From Bilabrum cf. latius (Eukaryota; Bigyra: Bicosoecida; Bigyra; Bicosoecida), in contig OZ237747.1 in NCBI GenBank assembly GCA_965178125.1, forward strand, positions 124,001-188,000: DNA of 64,000 nt, given 5' to 3'. How positions within the stretch are numbered: the stretch's first letter is position 1; each line of letters starts with the position of its first letter. This document shows positions 1 through 12,526 of this stretch, piece by piece. The position numbers and the translations under genes were made by a program. Below the pieces are notes generated by a model, which made no database searches, was not told the origin of the DNA, and saw only the letters and a program-made list of their open reading frames with translations.

Positions 1-3000
1 CTCACCGCCGCTTCAGCCCGAGGTTCGTCTCGGTCAAGCACGCGCAGGGCCGCGTGTTTGCACTCACGAGCGGCGGCACCGTGGTCTGGTGGCCCGACGT
101 GCGGCACGCGCAGCTGGCGCGGGCCAGCAGTCGCTCTCTGTCTGGCGAGCGGGCGCCAGGGGGAGACCCCGGGGCCCGAGGGAGGGGCGGGGAAGGTGCA
201 ACGGGACATGGGGGGGAGTCCCATCGGTTCGCGTGCCGCATCGCGGGCGCGCCCCGAGTGGTGGCCAGGAAGCTGCCGCTGGCTGGCACCGCGCTGCGGG
301 TGCAGGGGCGGCCGCCCGTTGCCTGCCTGCAGCCAGGCGACTCGCTGCATGGATATCCCGTGACCACCACCTGGGCCAGCATGGCGGACGCGCCCAGAGC
401 CTTTCCCATCTCGCTGGCCGATGGGAGCCAGGGAAGACAGGAGAACACGGCGCACATATACGGGAGCCGCGGGAAGGCGGCCCTTGCTGTGTCCTAGTCT
501 TCCAGAGGGATTTCTGCCGAGGCGGCGCTGGTGCCGCTGCGGGGCACTGGCAGGGACAGGGGGGCGCAGGGAGGCGCGGGCGGGGGCCCAGCCAGGCATC
601 CGGGGCTGGAGCAGGTACCACCAGGGAGCCAGGGGGCGGGCGTGGGTGTGGCCCCTGACGGGAGCTCTCACCGTGTGTCGAGGGCAGCCACAGCGGCGGT
701 GGTGGAACACACCGGGGACGAGGCCGGTGTTGGTGTTGGGGTGGGGGAGCTGACCGGGGCGGGGCAGCGCGGGGAGAGCCCTGCTCTGGAGGAGGGGGGC
801 GTTGGCAGCGGGGCTGATGGGTCCTCTCCTCTGAAGCGGCGGTCGATCTTCGCTGGGATCGTGTCCGCAGTGGGCAGCGCGTTCGGGAGCGGGTCCAGCA
901 GTAGGAGATCGGCCGCCATCGGCCAGGCGCAGCAGTCGTCCCCTGCCCGTGCCCTCGCCGCGGCCTCGGGCTAGAGCGGGCAGGAGGGGGGGGCCGAGGA
1001 TAGCCCGAAGAGGACCCGCTCCTCGACCGGCTCGGACGCACGGCCTCCCTCGGGGCAGAGCCCGGAGGGCACTCCGGCCAGGGAACAGCGCGGAGGGCCA
1101 GGGGTAGGGTCCCGGTCTCGATCGCGAGGTGGCTCCGAGGGAGGCAGCCACTCTTCGGACGGTGGCAGAACGCCTGAACACGGGGAGAGAGAGAGGGTCC
1201 GCAGCGACGGGCAGCGGCCTCACCAGGCCGGGCGGTCACCCTCAGCTCCGTCTGCTTCCTCGATGCAGGCGGCCAGGCAGCCCGCGAGGAGACCGTGCGT
1301 AGTTCCCTGTCCCTCGCAGCCCAGCCGCTCGCTGCAGCGGGCCAACGCGCTGGTGGTGCGGGTGCGCGACATGTTCGTGGCCGGGGGCAGGCTCGGGTGC
1401 GTGGCGCAGCTCCTGTCCAGCCGCACCAGCCGACGGGTCGATCTGCTCCTGTTCGCGTTCAGCGCAAAGGAGCTGAGGGCGGCGGCCGAGGCGCCGCACG
1501 GGCACGAAGACCTGTCCCCAGGGGGCGCCGGGGGAGAGAGCGGAGCCAGCAGCTCGGTGTTTGCCGGCAGGCCCTAGCTTGATCAGTTGGAGGAGGACCA
1601 GGAGTTGGTGCTTGTGCCCTGCCACGCGACTGTGAGGCAGCCAGTGGAGCAGGGGCAGGCGCAGGGGCAGGGGTCCAGAGCGGGCGGAGGGGGATCGGGA
1701 CAGGGTGCGAGAAGGCGATGGGTGCCTGGGCAACCAGCGATCGGGAGAGCAGCAGCGGACGCTGTGGTCAGGCAGGAGGGCGAGGAGGGGTCCGTAGGCG
1801 GCGGGGGCGCGCTGATGGCGTGCAGCAAGACTATGGGCGTGCTGGTGGCAGATGCTTCTGCTCTTCGCCTGTACTGGCACGCTGACGTTATGATGGCAAG
1901 GCGCCGGAGGGACTCGCCCTCCGCTGGCGAGTCCTCCAACCAGCAGGAGGAGCAGGAAGCACGGGAACGGGGCAGAGACAGAGACAGAGACAGGGACGGG
2001 CACGCGTCCCAGAGAGCGAGGCGGCCCCGTGGCTCCGCTGTGGTCCGTAGCACTGATCAGTGGGCGGGCGCCGGTGGATCCGGACCTCCCGCCCACGACG
2101 GCCCCCCCTCGTCCTCTCCCTCGGTCTCCTCTGGCGATGGAAGAACCCGCGCACCTGGGGACCGGCAGCAGGCACCGGTGCTGGCCGCCTGCCTCCCGCG
2201 CGTGTTCCTGCCCCTCCGAAGCCTCCGGCGTCCCTCCAACGGTGGGGAGACGGTGCTGGGGCTGGACGTGGCATGCGGCACTGTGGCGGCCACCACGCTC
2301 ACAGGGGAGGCCCAGGTGTGGCAGCCCGGGTGCGACTGGGCCAGGGCGGGGGCGGAGGCACTCTGGCGAGCCTGTCTGTCAAGGGGGGCCCCGGAAGCGG
2401 CCGCGGTGAGCAGGGCGGCAGAGGCCCGGTCCCGCGGTTCCCTGGGGGCGGCCTCCGTGGGGACCCAGGCGAACGAACTCCCTCTGTGGGTGAAGCCCCC
2501 CGTGGGGAGCCGCTTTGATGCCGCTGCGGTGGTGCCGCCAGCACCAGGGGCGGGTGCCGGCGCTAGCCCGTCGGTGTGGCTGTCGCAGGTGCCCAACACC
2601 ATGCGGGCCATCCTCGCGGCACACAGGGCGCCGGCACTCCCCCGGAGCCTGCTGCCTTGGACCCGTGCCGAGGGCGCGGCCATGGCTGCCTCCCTGGCGG
2701 CCTGCAATCGTCACATGGACCGGCGCCGTGCGCTGACCTCGGACGACCCTACGATCACGGGCCGCATGTCCCTGGCCGCACTCGCCTCCCTCGCAGACAG
2801 GATCGCACTGGGGCCCGCGAGCAGCGGGGGTGGTGCGCGCGGTGGCGGCCCGAGGGCACCCCACCCGGGGGGGCAGGCCACCAGCGGGGTGGGCCGCAGG
2901 CAGAGCGCCGTGGTGCAGCAGCAGCACCAGCGGCTGGCCTCCCGGCGGCAGTCGGGCGGGTGGACTTTGCACGGGGAAGAGGACGATGTGCCGGCGGGGA

Positions 3001-6000
3001 GGCGCCCCTGGCTGCACTGGAGCCGGTGCGCGGCCCCCATCGGGCTAGAGGCCAGGCGCAGCGAGCACGAGGCCAGCGAGGCAGACGTAGGAGGGGAGCG
3101 TGGAGGTGCTGGGGGGCCTCGCGAGGGTGGTTTAGGCAGCCGGGGCGCACCCATGAGCGGACATCCCAGCTCGATCTCAGGCAGTGGTGTCGTCGCTGAC
3201 GGCCCGGGGGTGGACAGCGCCCTTCGAGAGCGCCTCACGAGGTCTGCTCACCTGGCCAGCATGTCTGCCAGCATGCTGGAGGCAGCGCGGCAGATCTATG
3301 AGAGGGTGGGGCTGGAGCCCGCGCTGCGGCCCGGCGTGTGGGCAGTGGTGCTGGACCTGAAGCTGTGCCTGCTGCGGCACGATGCTGCGCTCCGGAGGGC
3401 CCGACTGCAGAGGGCGCGGGCGAGGGCGAGGGCGCGGGGGGCATCGAGGGGGTCCCAGGGGGGCACAGGGGGGGCCGGGCCAGGTGAGCCGACTCGAGGA
3501 GGGGATGGCGGACGTGATGTTGAGGACGAGGACCAAGACCAGGGCGAGGACTAGCAGAGGGGGTCGCGGCCCATTGCCATTGGCGGGGGGAGGGAGGGGA
3601 CGAGTGCAGCGAGGCAGGCCTCCCCGTCAAAGCCGCTCTAGTCCCAGTCCCAGTCTCGATCATCGGCCTCCCCGGGCGGAAGCAGCCCGGCCCCCGCCGC
3701 GCCCCTGCACCTTTCCGGAGACGACCCCAGCAGCTCCCTGGTGCTGGGGGGCCCGCAGTTCGCGCGCCTCTCCCGAGTGGTCAGCCGCAGGGCGGAGAGA
3801 CTCGTGCTTGCCGCACAGGAGGCGCAGTCCGAGGCGCAGGAAGAGGAGCTATTTCCCGGGTCTGGGGCGGCGGCGGCGCTGTCCACCTCGGAGCGGGCCG
3901 CGGCGGCCGGCATGTCCGAGGGCGTGCTGCACTTCCTGGTGGACTGCGTGGGCATGCGGGACGCCGCAGACCCGGTCTGCGAGGCCCAGCGGCTGCTGCC
4001 CGAGGCCTTCCTCTCCTCGACCCAGGGAACGGGGTGGGGCCTCCCGGGGAGCCCCGGGCCCACGAGCCCCCTCATGCCATCGCCCCACGTGGGTCCCATG
4101 GCCCCCGCACCGGCCCTGCCGCCCCCCGCGCCCATGGCCGGCCTGGGCGTGCAGGCGCGGGCAGGCACTAGCGTGGACAGCAGCAGCACGTCGATCGCGG
4201 GCTCGAGCCTGGCCACGGGCAAGGGCACGGCCGGCAAGGGGCCTGCAGGGCTCGACGGCTGGGACGCGTTGGAGGCGGAGGGGCTGGGCGTGGGGCAAGG
4301 AGGGGCTCGTGCCGGGGCGGGGCGCAGCCAGCAGCTCGTGTCATCTATCCCTCGGGCGCAGCAGGGCGTGGTCTCCGGCGGGGGCCTGGGGGCCATGGGC
4401 ATGGGCATGGGCATGTTCGGGCTTGGCCTGGGGCTGGCAGGAGGGCAGCACACCTCTCGTCCCAAGGGCCAGTCGCCCTACAGCGCCACTGCCAGCGGGG
4501 TGCAGGACGACACCGCCCTCGCGATGAGGGTGGTGCAGATGACGAGGCAACGCATGGCCAGCGCCGCCGTGTCGGGGGCTGCGGGCCGGGGCGCAGCGGG
4601 CGACATGCGCGGGGCATGGATTAGGACGCCGACCGGCAGCCCGCAGCGGGCGAGTGCCCGGTAGCAGCAGCAGCATCAGCAGCCGCTCTCGGCCAGGGGT
4701 GCCGCGCGCCGTGTTTCCAGCGGTGGTCCTGCCGGCAGGGGTCCGCTTCGAGCAGCCCCCGAGGACCCCCTGGGGATCGGGCCCCCAAGTGGGGGACCCG
4801 GGGGTCTGCAGCGCGCCGCCACGCACTCTGCCCTGCTTGGCTCCAGGCGGCAGGGGGATCCAGAGGACGCAGCGGGGTCCAGAGCGGGGGGCGGGGGAGC
4901 CTTCGGGTGGAGGCCAGCGCTGGATCGCGGGGCCGCAGGGGAGCGGCAGGGGCCCAGGGTGGGGCTGCACCGGGGCCCAATGGGTGCCGGTGGCCTGGGC
5001 CGACTGGGTCAGTCGATGCCTGCGGACCGGCCAGGCGCGCTGCAGCGGTCCCGCGCCCTGGCAGTGATGCCCGAGTCGGTCGTCGAGGAGCATGAGGGCG
5101 AGCATGCGGACGGAGACGGGGGTGGCGGCGGCATTTAGGGTGATGTTGGCGGTGGTGTTGGCGGCTCTGGAGGACGTCTGGGTGGCGGGAGGGGGAGAGG
5201 GGGGGGGGCACTGCGGATCGGCGGTACCAGGAGCAGGACAGGCGACGGTATGTCTCCTGTAGGCAGTGCCGCGCGGGCGCAGGCCATGAGCAGCGGAAGC
5301 GAGAGCGGCAGCGAGGAGGAGGACGAGGAGGAGGAGGAGGAGGAGCACGGAGACAGGCAGAGCGACGGGAGGGCGAGCGGCAGCGAGGAGGAGGACGAGG
5401 AGGAGGAGGAGGAGGAGCACGGAGACAGGCAGAGCGACGGGAGGGCGAGCGTGGGCATGGGCAGCGGGGAGGATCAGGGGCACTAGGGTGACGAGGCAGT
5501 CGCTGGAGATGCCTCCATGCTGGAGGCGGAGGCAGAGCGGAGCACAGGTGGCGCGCTTGGGTCCAAGCACGGACCGCAGGATCAGGACGGGATGGGCACG
5601 GGGATCGGGGCGGATGACGCGACTGCCACTGCGTCTCGGCCCGGGAGAGGTGGAGTGGACGACGACGGCGCCTCGGTGGCCGCCACTGCCGTGCTGGGAC
5701 TGCAGGGACTCAGCCGGGACGATGACGGGAGCGGTGAGCTCATGCATGGCCCCGGCCCCAGTAGCAGTGGCAGCGGCAGTGGCAGGCAGGGCGCCTCTCC
5801 GCTGCGCAGGTCCGTGTCCGCACTGGGGATGGGAGACCTGGCCCGCGTGCGGGATGCCTCTGTCCGGTCTAGTGTGGAGGTACTGCGCATGCGCCGTGTG
5901 GGCGGGGGGGACGGCGACGAGGCCCTCCGTCGCATGGCCCGCACGCTGTCCGAGGACCTGCCGCGCACCTTCCGACCCATGGGTCTCTTCCACTCCCCCG

Positions 6001-6974
6001 AGTGCCCTTTCTTCGGCCGCGTGAAGAGGACACTCCTCGCCCTCGCGGTGTGGGACCCCAAGACGGGGTACGTGCAGGGCCTGCACTTCCTGGCCGCGCT
6101 CACGGCGGTGGCCACGGCCAGAGGCACGGACGCGGAGAGCTTCCGGCTGCTCGCGGTGCTGACGAGGGAGCCGGTGCTGCGGGGGCTGCTGCGCGTGGAG
6201 TTTTCCGTGTTCCAGGGGCTGTGTTCCTTGTTCGACCGCCTGCTGGCGGAGACCCAGCCTGCGCTGGCCAAGCACCTGGGGGGCCTTGGCATCACGAGCG
6301 ACCTATTCCTCTTCGCCTGGGCCTAGAGCCTGTTCCTCAAGGCACTCCCCATGCACGCCGCCCTGCACGTGGTGGACGCCTTCTTGGTGCACGGGCCCAG
6401 GGCACTCCTGGCTGCAGCCGATGCGGTGCTGCGGCAGCTCGCTGCCCTGCTGCTGCGGAGCGACTTCGAGGCGGCGCTGAGAACGCTGACAGTGGGGGCT
6501 GCGAGCCACGCGATGCTGCTGGGGGACGGGGACGGGGGGGCTGCCGCGGGGGAGGAGGACAGCCCCAGTCCCGGGGGTCACGAGTGGGCCTCGATCGACG
6601 GGGTGCTGCTGCAGGAGAGGCTGAGGTCGCTGCACCGGTGGATGCCGGGCTGGGCCGTGGACGAGCTCCGATCGATCGAGGAGAGCCAGATGCCTCACGA
6701 TGGAGCGGGTGCGGGCGCGTCCGGAGAGGGCGAAGGAGACGGGCCTGACTCGCACTGGCTCGCGGAGTTTGGGGTGCGTGTGGAGCGAGTGGTGGTGCAG
6801 GCCGCCTGCGAGGGGCTGTGGGAGGGACTAGGCGCGGGGGCTGCCGCGGGGAGGGCAGGGGGCCAGAGCAAGGCGAGTCCGGGAAAGGGACAGGGAGGAC
6901 GAGGCAGTCAGCGGGAGCCGTCGGGTGATGCGGAGACTGCAGGTCTGGACCTGATGATGGCTGCCATCTCGTGA
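1..6974 (+). CDS. Giant TBC-domain Rab GTPase-activating protein, 5' partial, nine in-frame UAG
   Basis: The reading frame (codons start at base 3) runs to TGA at 6972-6974, at least 2323 aa, without TAA or TGA. TAG codons at 495, 972, 1575, 3552, 3639, 4662, 5136, 5484 and 6324 are read as Gln. The TBC domain lies at about 5900-6450: the arginine finger is in DLPRTF (Arg codon 5964) and the glutamine finger in TGYVQG (TAC GTG CAG, 6069-6077), so it should stimulate GTP hydrolysis by a Rab. The UAG at 6324 falls inside the domain, in FLFAWA-x-SLFLKALP, and the fold continues after it. The upstream 1900 residues are mostly Gly/Ser/Arg/Pro-rich spacer with short beta-propeller-like strands (near 20-110, 1830-1900, 2250-2330), so a WD40-plus-TBC layout like TBC1D31 is possible but unproven. 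The Rab partner cannot be read from sequence. Confidence 0.85.
5311..5454 (+). repeat. 72-nt in-frame tandem duplication (acidic repeat)
   Basis: Two near-identical 72-nt units, starting at 5311 and 5383, encode an acidic run of Ser, Glu and Asp followed by HGDRQSDGRA. The period is a multiple of three, so the duplication keeps the TBC protein's frame. It lies between two UAG codons (5136 and 5484). Confidence 0.85.
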
Positions 6975-7527
6975 CGAAGGCGACTCGGAATCACGGCCGA
7001 CCGGCCAGCCCTGGCTTGACCCTATAGATCTCAACACACATTGCACGCAACAGTCAGGCAGCTATCTCTGAAATGCTGCGAATCGTCTGTCTCTTACCCG
7101 CACTTTTCATGGCGTGCATAGCCGTGGGCAACCCAATTCGCAGCCGCTACTTGTGAGAGTGCGCAATAACATGTACCTCAAGACTTTCAGACTACCTTTC
7201 TTTCCGTACGCAACAGCTATTCTATATCGTACACCTACACTGCAGCGAGTAGCTGTTTTCTTTCGGGGAAGCCCGCCGGGATTCGGCAAACGGGACCTTG
7301 GAGATGCTGTTCGGGGTGCCAGTCTTTCGAATCAATATTAAGGCATTCGGTATCGAGGAAAAAGCATTCAATCAGTAGTTAGCAGCCATTATTATGCACA
7401 ACTACAGGGAAGTTATTATAGTGAGCCGGTTGCGGTGTGGTGATCTGTCGTCTGTGCGATCTCGGAATCAAGTGCTCGCCTCGTGGTCGCTTCGATTTTC
7501 GGTGCGCAGAGATAGTCACAGGCCATC
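6975..7527. other. Intergenic, 553 bp
   Basis: Clearly lower GC than the flanking genes. It is the 3' flank of the TBC gene and 5' flank of the oxygenase gene. I see no gene, RNA or repeat in it. A 75-residue open frame at 7114-7341 opens with GTG and shows no family resemblance. Confidence 0.6.
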
Positions 7528-8424
7528 ATGGAAAAAGCAAATGAGATTGAAGAAGAGGACAACATGCGACGACGGGGCCCTCCGATTGACGGATCGATGG
7601 CCTTGCCGGCCCCGCAGGCGAGGGGAGACTACTTCGGTTCGGTGCACCGCGGGCAGGCCGTGTCTAGCATCGATGACGACGAAATCGAAAGCTCCGTTGG
7701 TCTAAATAGGAGCAATGAGTCGTCTGTTGCCAATATTAATGATGCCAGCGCTCTGCCGTCTGGTGAGGACCCCACTGCCAGGCTCGGCGGCGACAGGTCC
7801 AAATTCAACGACGCTTTCTTCCACTGGCAATCCGACGGAGGGTTTCGCAAGGTATTTTCAAAGTATAGGGCCTTCAAGAAGCTAAAGTACCTGCAAGCAG
7901 TGGCCGCCGACACTTTCATGGACGCCCTGGGCTCGACCCCCATGTTTCGGGGGACTACTCGCCGCACCATGCCGGACTTGCAGTCCTGGGCCACGGTGCA
8001 CTCGGACTGCGTGTTCCATGGGCCACACAACCACGGAGAGATCCTTCTCTCCGGTGTGTACTACGTGAGGGTGCCGCCTGGGGCAGGAGACCTGCAGCTG
8101 CATGACCCGCGGGGCCCGCACGGCCCCTTTTAGACTCGGCTCAGCCTGCAGCCGAGGGCGGGCGACTTCGTGCTGTTCCCCTCTTACCTCGTGCACCAGG
8201 TACAGCCGAGCCAGTCCAGCGCGGATGATCCGCGCATCTCGGTCGCGATGAACGTGGGCGAGTCTGGCATGAACGAGCAGGACACGGTGCCCAAGGAGTT
8301 CATGGGCTGGCCCGTGCGCATGCCCACGGCCATCGAGAAGAAGGGCACCGTGGGGCGGGGCTTGCGCTCTTTGGAGGGGATGAAGGCGCTGCTGCGAGAG
8401 GGGGGCATCCCGGATGCGATGTGA
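7528..8424 (+). CDS. Putative 2-oxoglutarate/Fe(II)-dependent oxygenase (2OG-FeII_Oxy_5 type)
   Basis: 298 aa from ATG 7528 to TGA 8422-8424, with one UAG (8131) read as Gln. The C-terminal half has the layout of the small 2OG-Fe(II) oxygenase family PF13759: a His-rich ligand region (GPHNHGE), then LLSGVYYVRVP, a DPRG segment, GDFVLFPSYLVHQV with the distal His ligand, and DPRIS with the Arg that holds the 2OG carboxylate. The UAG falls between DPRGPHGPF and TRLSLQPRAGD. With a standard stop the protein would lose the distal His and Arg and could not bind iron and cosubstrate. The substrate is unknown. The first 100 residues are an acidic, poorly ordered extension. Confidence 0.8.
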
Positions 8425-8965
8425 TGTGATGTGCTACTGCTGGCAGTGGCAGTCCCACTGCCTTGCAGTACAGAGGTGTCCGGGCCATTCGCTGCACTTG
8501 AAGCGAGCGGCTGCGCGTTGCAAACGGTCACGCCGTAATTAGGCGCCTATTTGCTCATGCACCAGGCCCTTACCGTCAGTTCTTGCTCGAGGGTCTAGTT
8601 TCTTGGTGTTTTGTAGCGTGTAGTTATTCCGTTTCCTTGGATCCGTAATCGTGCAGGAACGGACATTCAATCCTGACTGGTGTCCTACAGGGTCGATTGC
8701 CCCAGTCCTTTCCGGTGTTAACTGCATACACATGGGATAGGGTGTTGCTGTGCCAGGACAGCCGGGTGGTTCGAGTCAGTCAGGTGGGAGCCAGGCCCCG
8801 CATGGCTCGTAGCAACCACCGTCGGGGCCGCAATCGGCCCCATCAGACGCTCAAGGCTTGGTAGGCGACATGATCATGCGAATAAGTGCGGACATGCGGC
8901 CGCCGCGCGCTCGTAGATAGACGAGTGGCCCACCACCAGGCGGCGCTGCTGCAGATTTAGATGCC
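8425..8965. other. Intergenic, 541 bp
   Basis: Lies between the oxygenase stop and the proposed HECT start. It has lower GC than coding DNA. I found no convincing gene. A GGTTCGAGTC string near 8768 resembles a tRNA B box, but neither flank pairs into arms. Confidence 0.6.
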
Positions 8966-11900
8966 ATGTTGCAATCGCGTGTGGAGCGCTTGGAGCGTTC
9001 GCGTAAGTGGCAAGTTGATTGTGCAGGTAATTATATTGCTTTAAGTACTTAGCTTTGGAGGTATGTATGTACATGAGCCGCTTCATTCCCACCGCAGGTG
9101 CCAGACGAGGTTCGGGTCGGCGCTCGCCTGGTCTCGGCGGCAGCGACGACGAGAGAGCGGCTCGCCGTAGAGGGAGCAGCTTGCGGGGCCCGACTGCGGA
9201 ACACGCAGACTCTGAGGGCTGGGTTCTTGTAGCCCCAGGAGACGAGGAAAGACCTCAGGAGGGTGGCAGTTCAGCGGCCAGGGGCCCACCAGCTGAGTTT
9301 GGCGGGCGCGGGCGTCGCCGGAGCCGAGGCGGGAGTAGCTCGGAGAGGGGGCGCGGGGGTGGTCGCGGACGCGACCGTAGGGACCGCGGGGGCCTCGTTG
9401 TGGAGGAGGCCGGTTCTGACCCTGGGGCCGGTCGTGAGGGCAGCGGCAGGGGCAGGGGCAGGGGCGGTGGACGCAGAGAGAGACGAGGGAGTAGAGGTGG
9501 TACGCGGGGTCGATACAAGCCGCCAGGGCGCGGCCGTGTGCGATTTGAACGTGCCCCGTCTTCATCATAGACTCGAGCTGCCCTCCTGCAGTCGATCCAA
9601 TCGAGGGAGTTAGAGTCGCCTTGGGCAGGTGGGGCCAGCGGCGGTGAGGAGGAGGAGGAGGAGGAAGCGGGGCAAGGAGAAGAAGAGGACCCAGCGGCGG
9701 TGCGGCGCGCAGCTCGCAGGGCAGAGCGCCTCCGCAGGGAACAGGAGCGCGCGGCCCGGAGGCAGGCCGCGGAGGCCCGCGCCAAGGCCCGGGCAGTTGC
9801 GAGGGCGGGCCGAGAGAGGGTAGAGAGGGACGCTCAGGAGGCAGAGGCGCGCATGCGTCGTGAGAGAGAGCACGAGCGGGCAGCTGCACTCCGCGCCGCT
9901 CTCTCCTCTCGGGTGGGCTCGCGCTCGGGCTCGGGCTCGGGTTCGGGTCCGAGTCACCGGCCCAACCCCGGGGAGGGCTTCCGTGAGTTCATGGAGCGCA
10001 TGCAGGCCATGCGTGCGGGGAGTGGGTCTGGGTCTGGGTCTGGGTCCGACGGGAGCGGTGCTTCAAGGAATAGCGAGGACGACGGTGGCATGGCCAGTCA
10101 GCTGCGGCGGGCCATGGAGAGGCACCATGGCAGTAGGGGCGGGGGCATCGGCAGCAGGCACGCGGCAGCCATCGCGGCGTAGGAGCAGGCGATGCTGGCG
10201 CAGGCGCTGGCGGCATCTGCCCGGGAGGCAGGCACCTCTGTGGACCTGTCTTCCCTGGGGGGGCGGGGCCAGGGCGGGCGGCCTCCTCGGCTGCCCGGCA
10301 TGATGGCGCAGGAGCGGGTGCTGGGTCGGCTGCAGGCCAGCAACTCGGGGCTCATGGGCCTCTTCGGCGGGCCGTCCTCGCCCACCGCAGTGGGCCCCGG
10401 GGCGCACCCCTCCTCCCGGGACGGAGCCCCATTGGGCGAGCTGGCCACTTTCACCCGCAGCGGGGTGGCGGTCAAGGGGAGCCCGGCGGCCACGAGGTCC
10501 AGGGGCCGCAAGGACGGGCCCTCCCCCGCGGCCAGCACCGCTGCGTCCGTCGGTGTGGATGCACTGGGCGGGGATCAGGCGGGTGCTGGAGGGGACGATG
10601 AGTCGGCGGAGGACGCCGTGTGGCTGAAGCGCATGCACTCGGACGGTGTGTGGCGCTGGGAGCGGTACGTGGATGCCGAGGAAAACGGGGACGAGGACGT
10701 GGACGGGGGGAGCGGGGAGGATGCCAAGGGAGAGGATTCGAGCGGGGCTGGGTCTGGGGCGGGGACAACAACCAGCGGAGGAGGAGGAGGAAGCTCACCT
10801 GACAGCACAGACCCCACAGGGGCTGCAGCCGTACTGGCAGCGGGGTACGTGCGCGGCATCCGCGCGGACGGGACGCTCTGCTGGGTCCCTGCCGACGAGT
10901 ACGGCGCCTTTCAGGCGGCCGAGTACGAGAAGGCGAGGGAGGGAGCGAGCGAGGGGGGGGCGGCAAAGGCCAAGGCCGCGGGAGGAGCTGCCGCAGGCGG
11001 GGCGGGGGCGGGCATGTCGGCGGAGGAAGCGGCAGCGGCGGCCCGGTCAGCTGCCCTGCCCACCCCTGCGACGATGGTGCGGCAGGAGAGCGTGGAGCGC
11101 AAGATGAGCGGCATCTCGAGCTCCAGCTTCGACCGAGCGGCCTCACTTCGGTTCGAGGACAAGGTGTCCTGGTTCCGGCGGCAGGTGCAGCAGCTGCGGA
11201 TCAAGTACGAGGATGGGCGCATCGAGGTGCACGCGGACAGGGAGAGGCCGCTGCAGTCCGTGTTCGAGCGATTCAGGAGCCTGGCCCCGCGGGACATGCG
11301 CCGGACCTTCCGGGTCAAGTACAAGGGCGAGAAGGGGGAGGACGCGGGGGGGCTCCTGCGGGAGATGATGACCCAGGCCAGCGCAACGCTGTTCGACGTG
11401 AGCTCCGGACTGTTCACGCAGACGGGTGCGGCGGGACAGGCGTACTGGATCAACCCGCAGTCGCAGTTCGCGAACCCGTCTCACCTGGAGTACTTCTACT
11501 TCGCGGGGCGACTCATCGGTAAGGCGTTGCTGGACGGTGTGCTGATCCAGCCTCGGCTGAGCCCCGTGCTGCACAAGCACATCCTGGGGATCCCCGTGAG
11601 CCTCTCTGACATGGAGAGGGAGGACAGCGCGCTCTTCCGCAGCATGGTGAACGTGCTACGGATGGACCCTGACGACCTCGAGTACCTCTGTCTGACCATG
11701 AGCTTCGACGAGGAGGTATTCGGGCAGAGGAGCAACGTCCCCCTGGTGCCTGGGGGTGCGGACATCGAGGTGGACGGGTCCAACCGAGCGCAGTACGTGC
11801 AGCTGCGGCTGAGGCACCGGCTGGTGGATTCCATCGCGAGGCAGCTGAGCCACATGCTGGCGGGCATCTACGAGATCGTGCCCGAGCGGCTTCTAGCCGT

Positions 11901-12330
11901 GTTTGACCACGTCGAGCTGGACCTGCTGCTCAGCGGGCTGCCCACCGTGGACGTGTCTGACTGGAAGGCACACACCAAGTACGACAAGTGCGCGGCCAGC
12001 TCCAAGCACGTGCAGTGGTTCTGGGAAGAGGTGGAGGCCATGGACGGGGCGGAGCGAGCCAAGCTGCTGCAGATCGCCACGGGGTCCTCCCGCGCCCCTG
12101 CTGGCGGTTTCGCCCGCATGACCAGCTACGACAACAAGCCGTGCAAGTTCACCATCCGCAGCTCGGGGGAGCCGATCGGCGAGGGGGCGGCGGCTGTGCC
12201 ATTCCCGACTTTCTCGACGTGCTACTTGCGCTGCTACCTGCCCGTGTACAGAACCAGGGAACAGCTGAGGGAGAGGCTCCGGGGCACGCTCAAGCTGGAG
12301 ATCCGCAAGGCGGCCTTCACGGAGGACTGA
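8966..12330 (+). CDS. HECT-type E3 ubiquitin ligase, two exons, two in-frame UAG
   Basis: The model joins exon 8966-9002 to exon 9098-12330. The 95-nt intron begins GTAAGT and ends CGCAG, and the junction keeps frame (phase 1). This gives 1089 aa with UAG at 9568 and 10180. An alternative without the intron would start at 9055 or 9073. The last ~350 residues are a complete HECT domain: the N-lobe with GLLREMM and YFYFAGRLIGKALLDG, and the C-lobe ending in FPTFSTCYLR. The catalytic cysteine is about residue 1054 (codon 12220-12222). It accepts ubiquitin from an E2 as a thioester and passes it to substrate. The N-terminal 700 residues are Arg/Gly-rich, then an Arg/Glu/Ala helix (9700-9900), then acidic and Gly-rich spacer; no known targeting domain is visible. 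The second UAG sits in a helical stretch, AAIAA-x-EQAMLAQALAA. Confidence 0.9.
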
Positions 12331-12526
12331 TTGGTGCAGCGAATTGAAATGGATTGGAAAAGCTGTGTTTGTAGCGGCATAAAGAGGGCGCCTGTCTCCG
12401 CGGGTCCGGATTTACCGATTCCGGAATCCGGACCAATCCGCACGTTACTACAATTCCGAATTTTTGATCAGCTGATGCCACGGCGCTTGTCGCTGTGAGA
12501 TTATCCCGCACAACTAGCATCACAGA

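Noticed and set aside
64-1239. Long minus-strand frames opposite the TBC gene and other giants
   Set aside because: High GC produces long antisense frames; they are Pro/Arg/Ala-rich mirror images of coding sequence with no domains.
7114-7341. Small open frame between the TBC and oxygenase genes
   Set aside because: It begins with GTG, lies in A/T-richer DNA and resembles no family.
8735-8810. tRNA gene (GGTTCGAGTC string)
   Set aside because: The T-stem does not pair and no A box or anticodon arm could be built.
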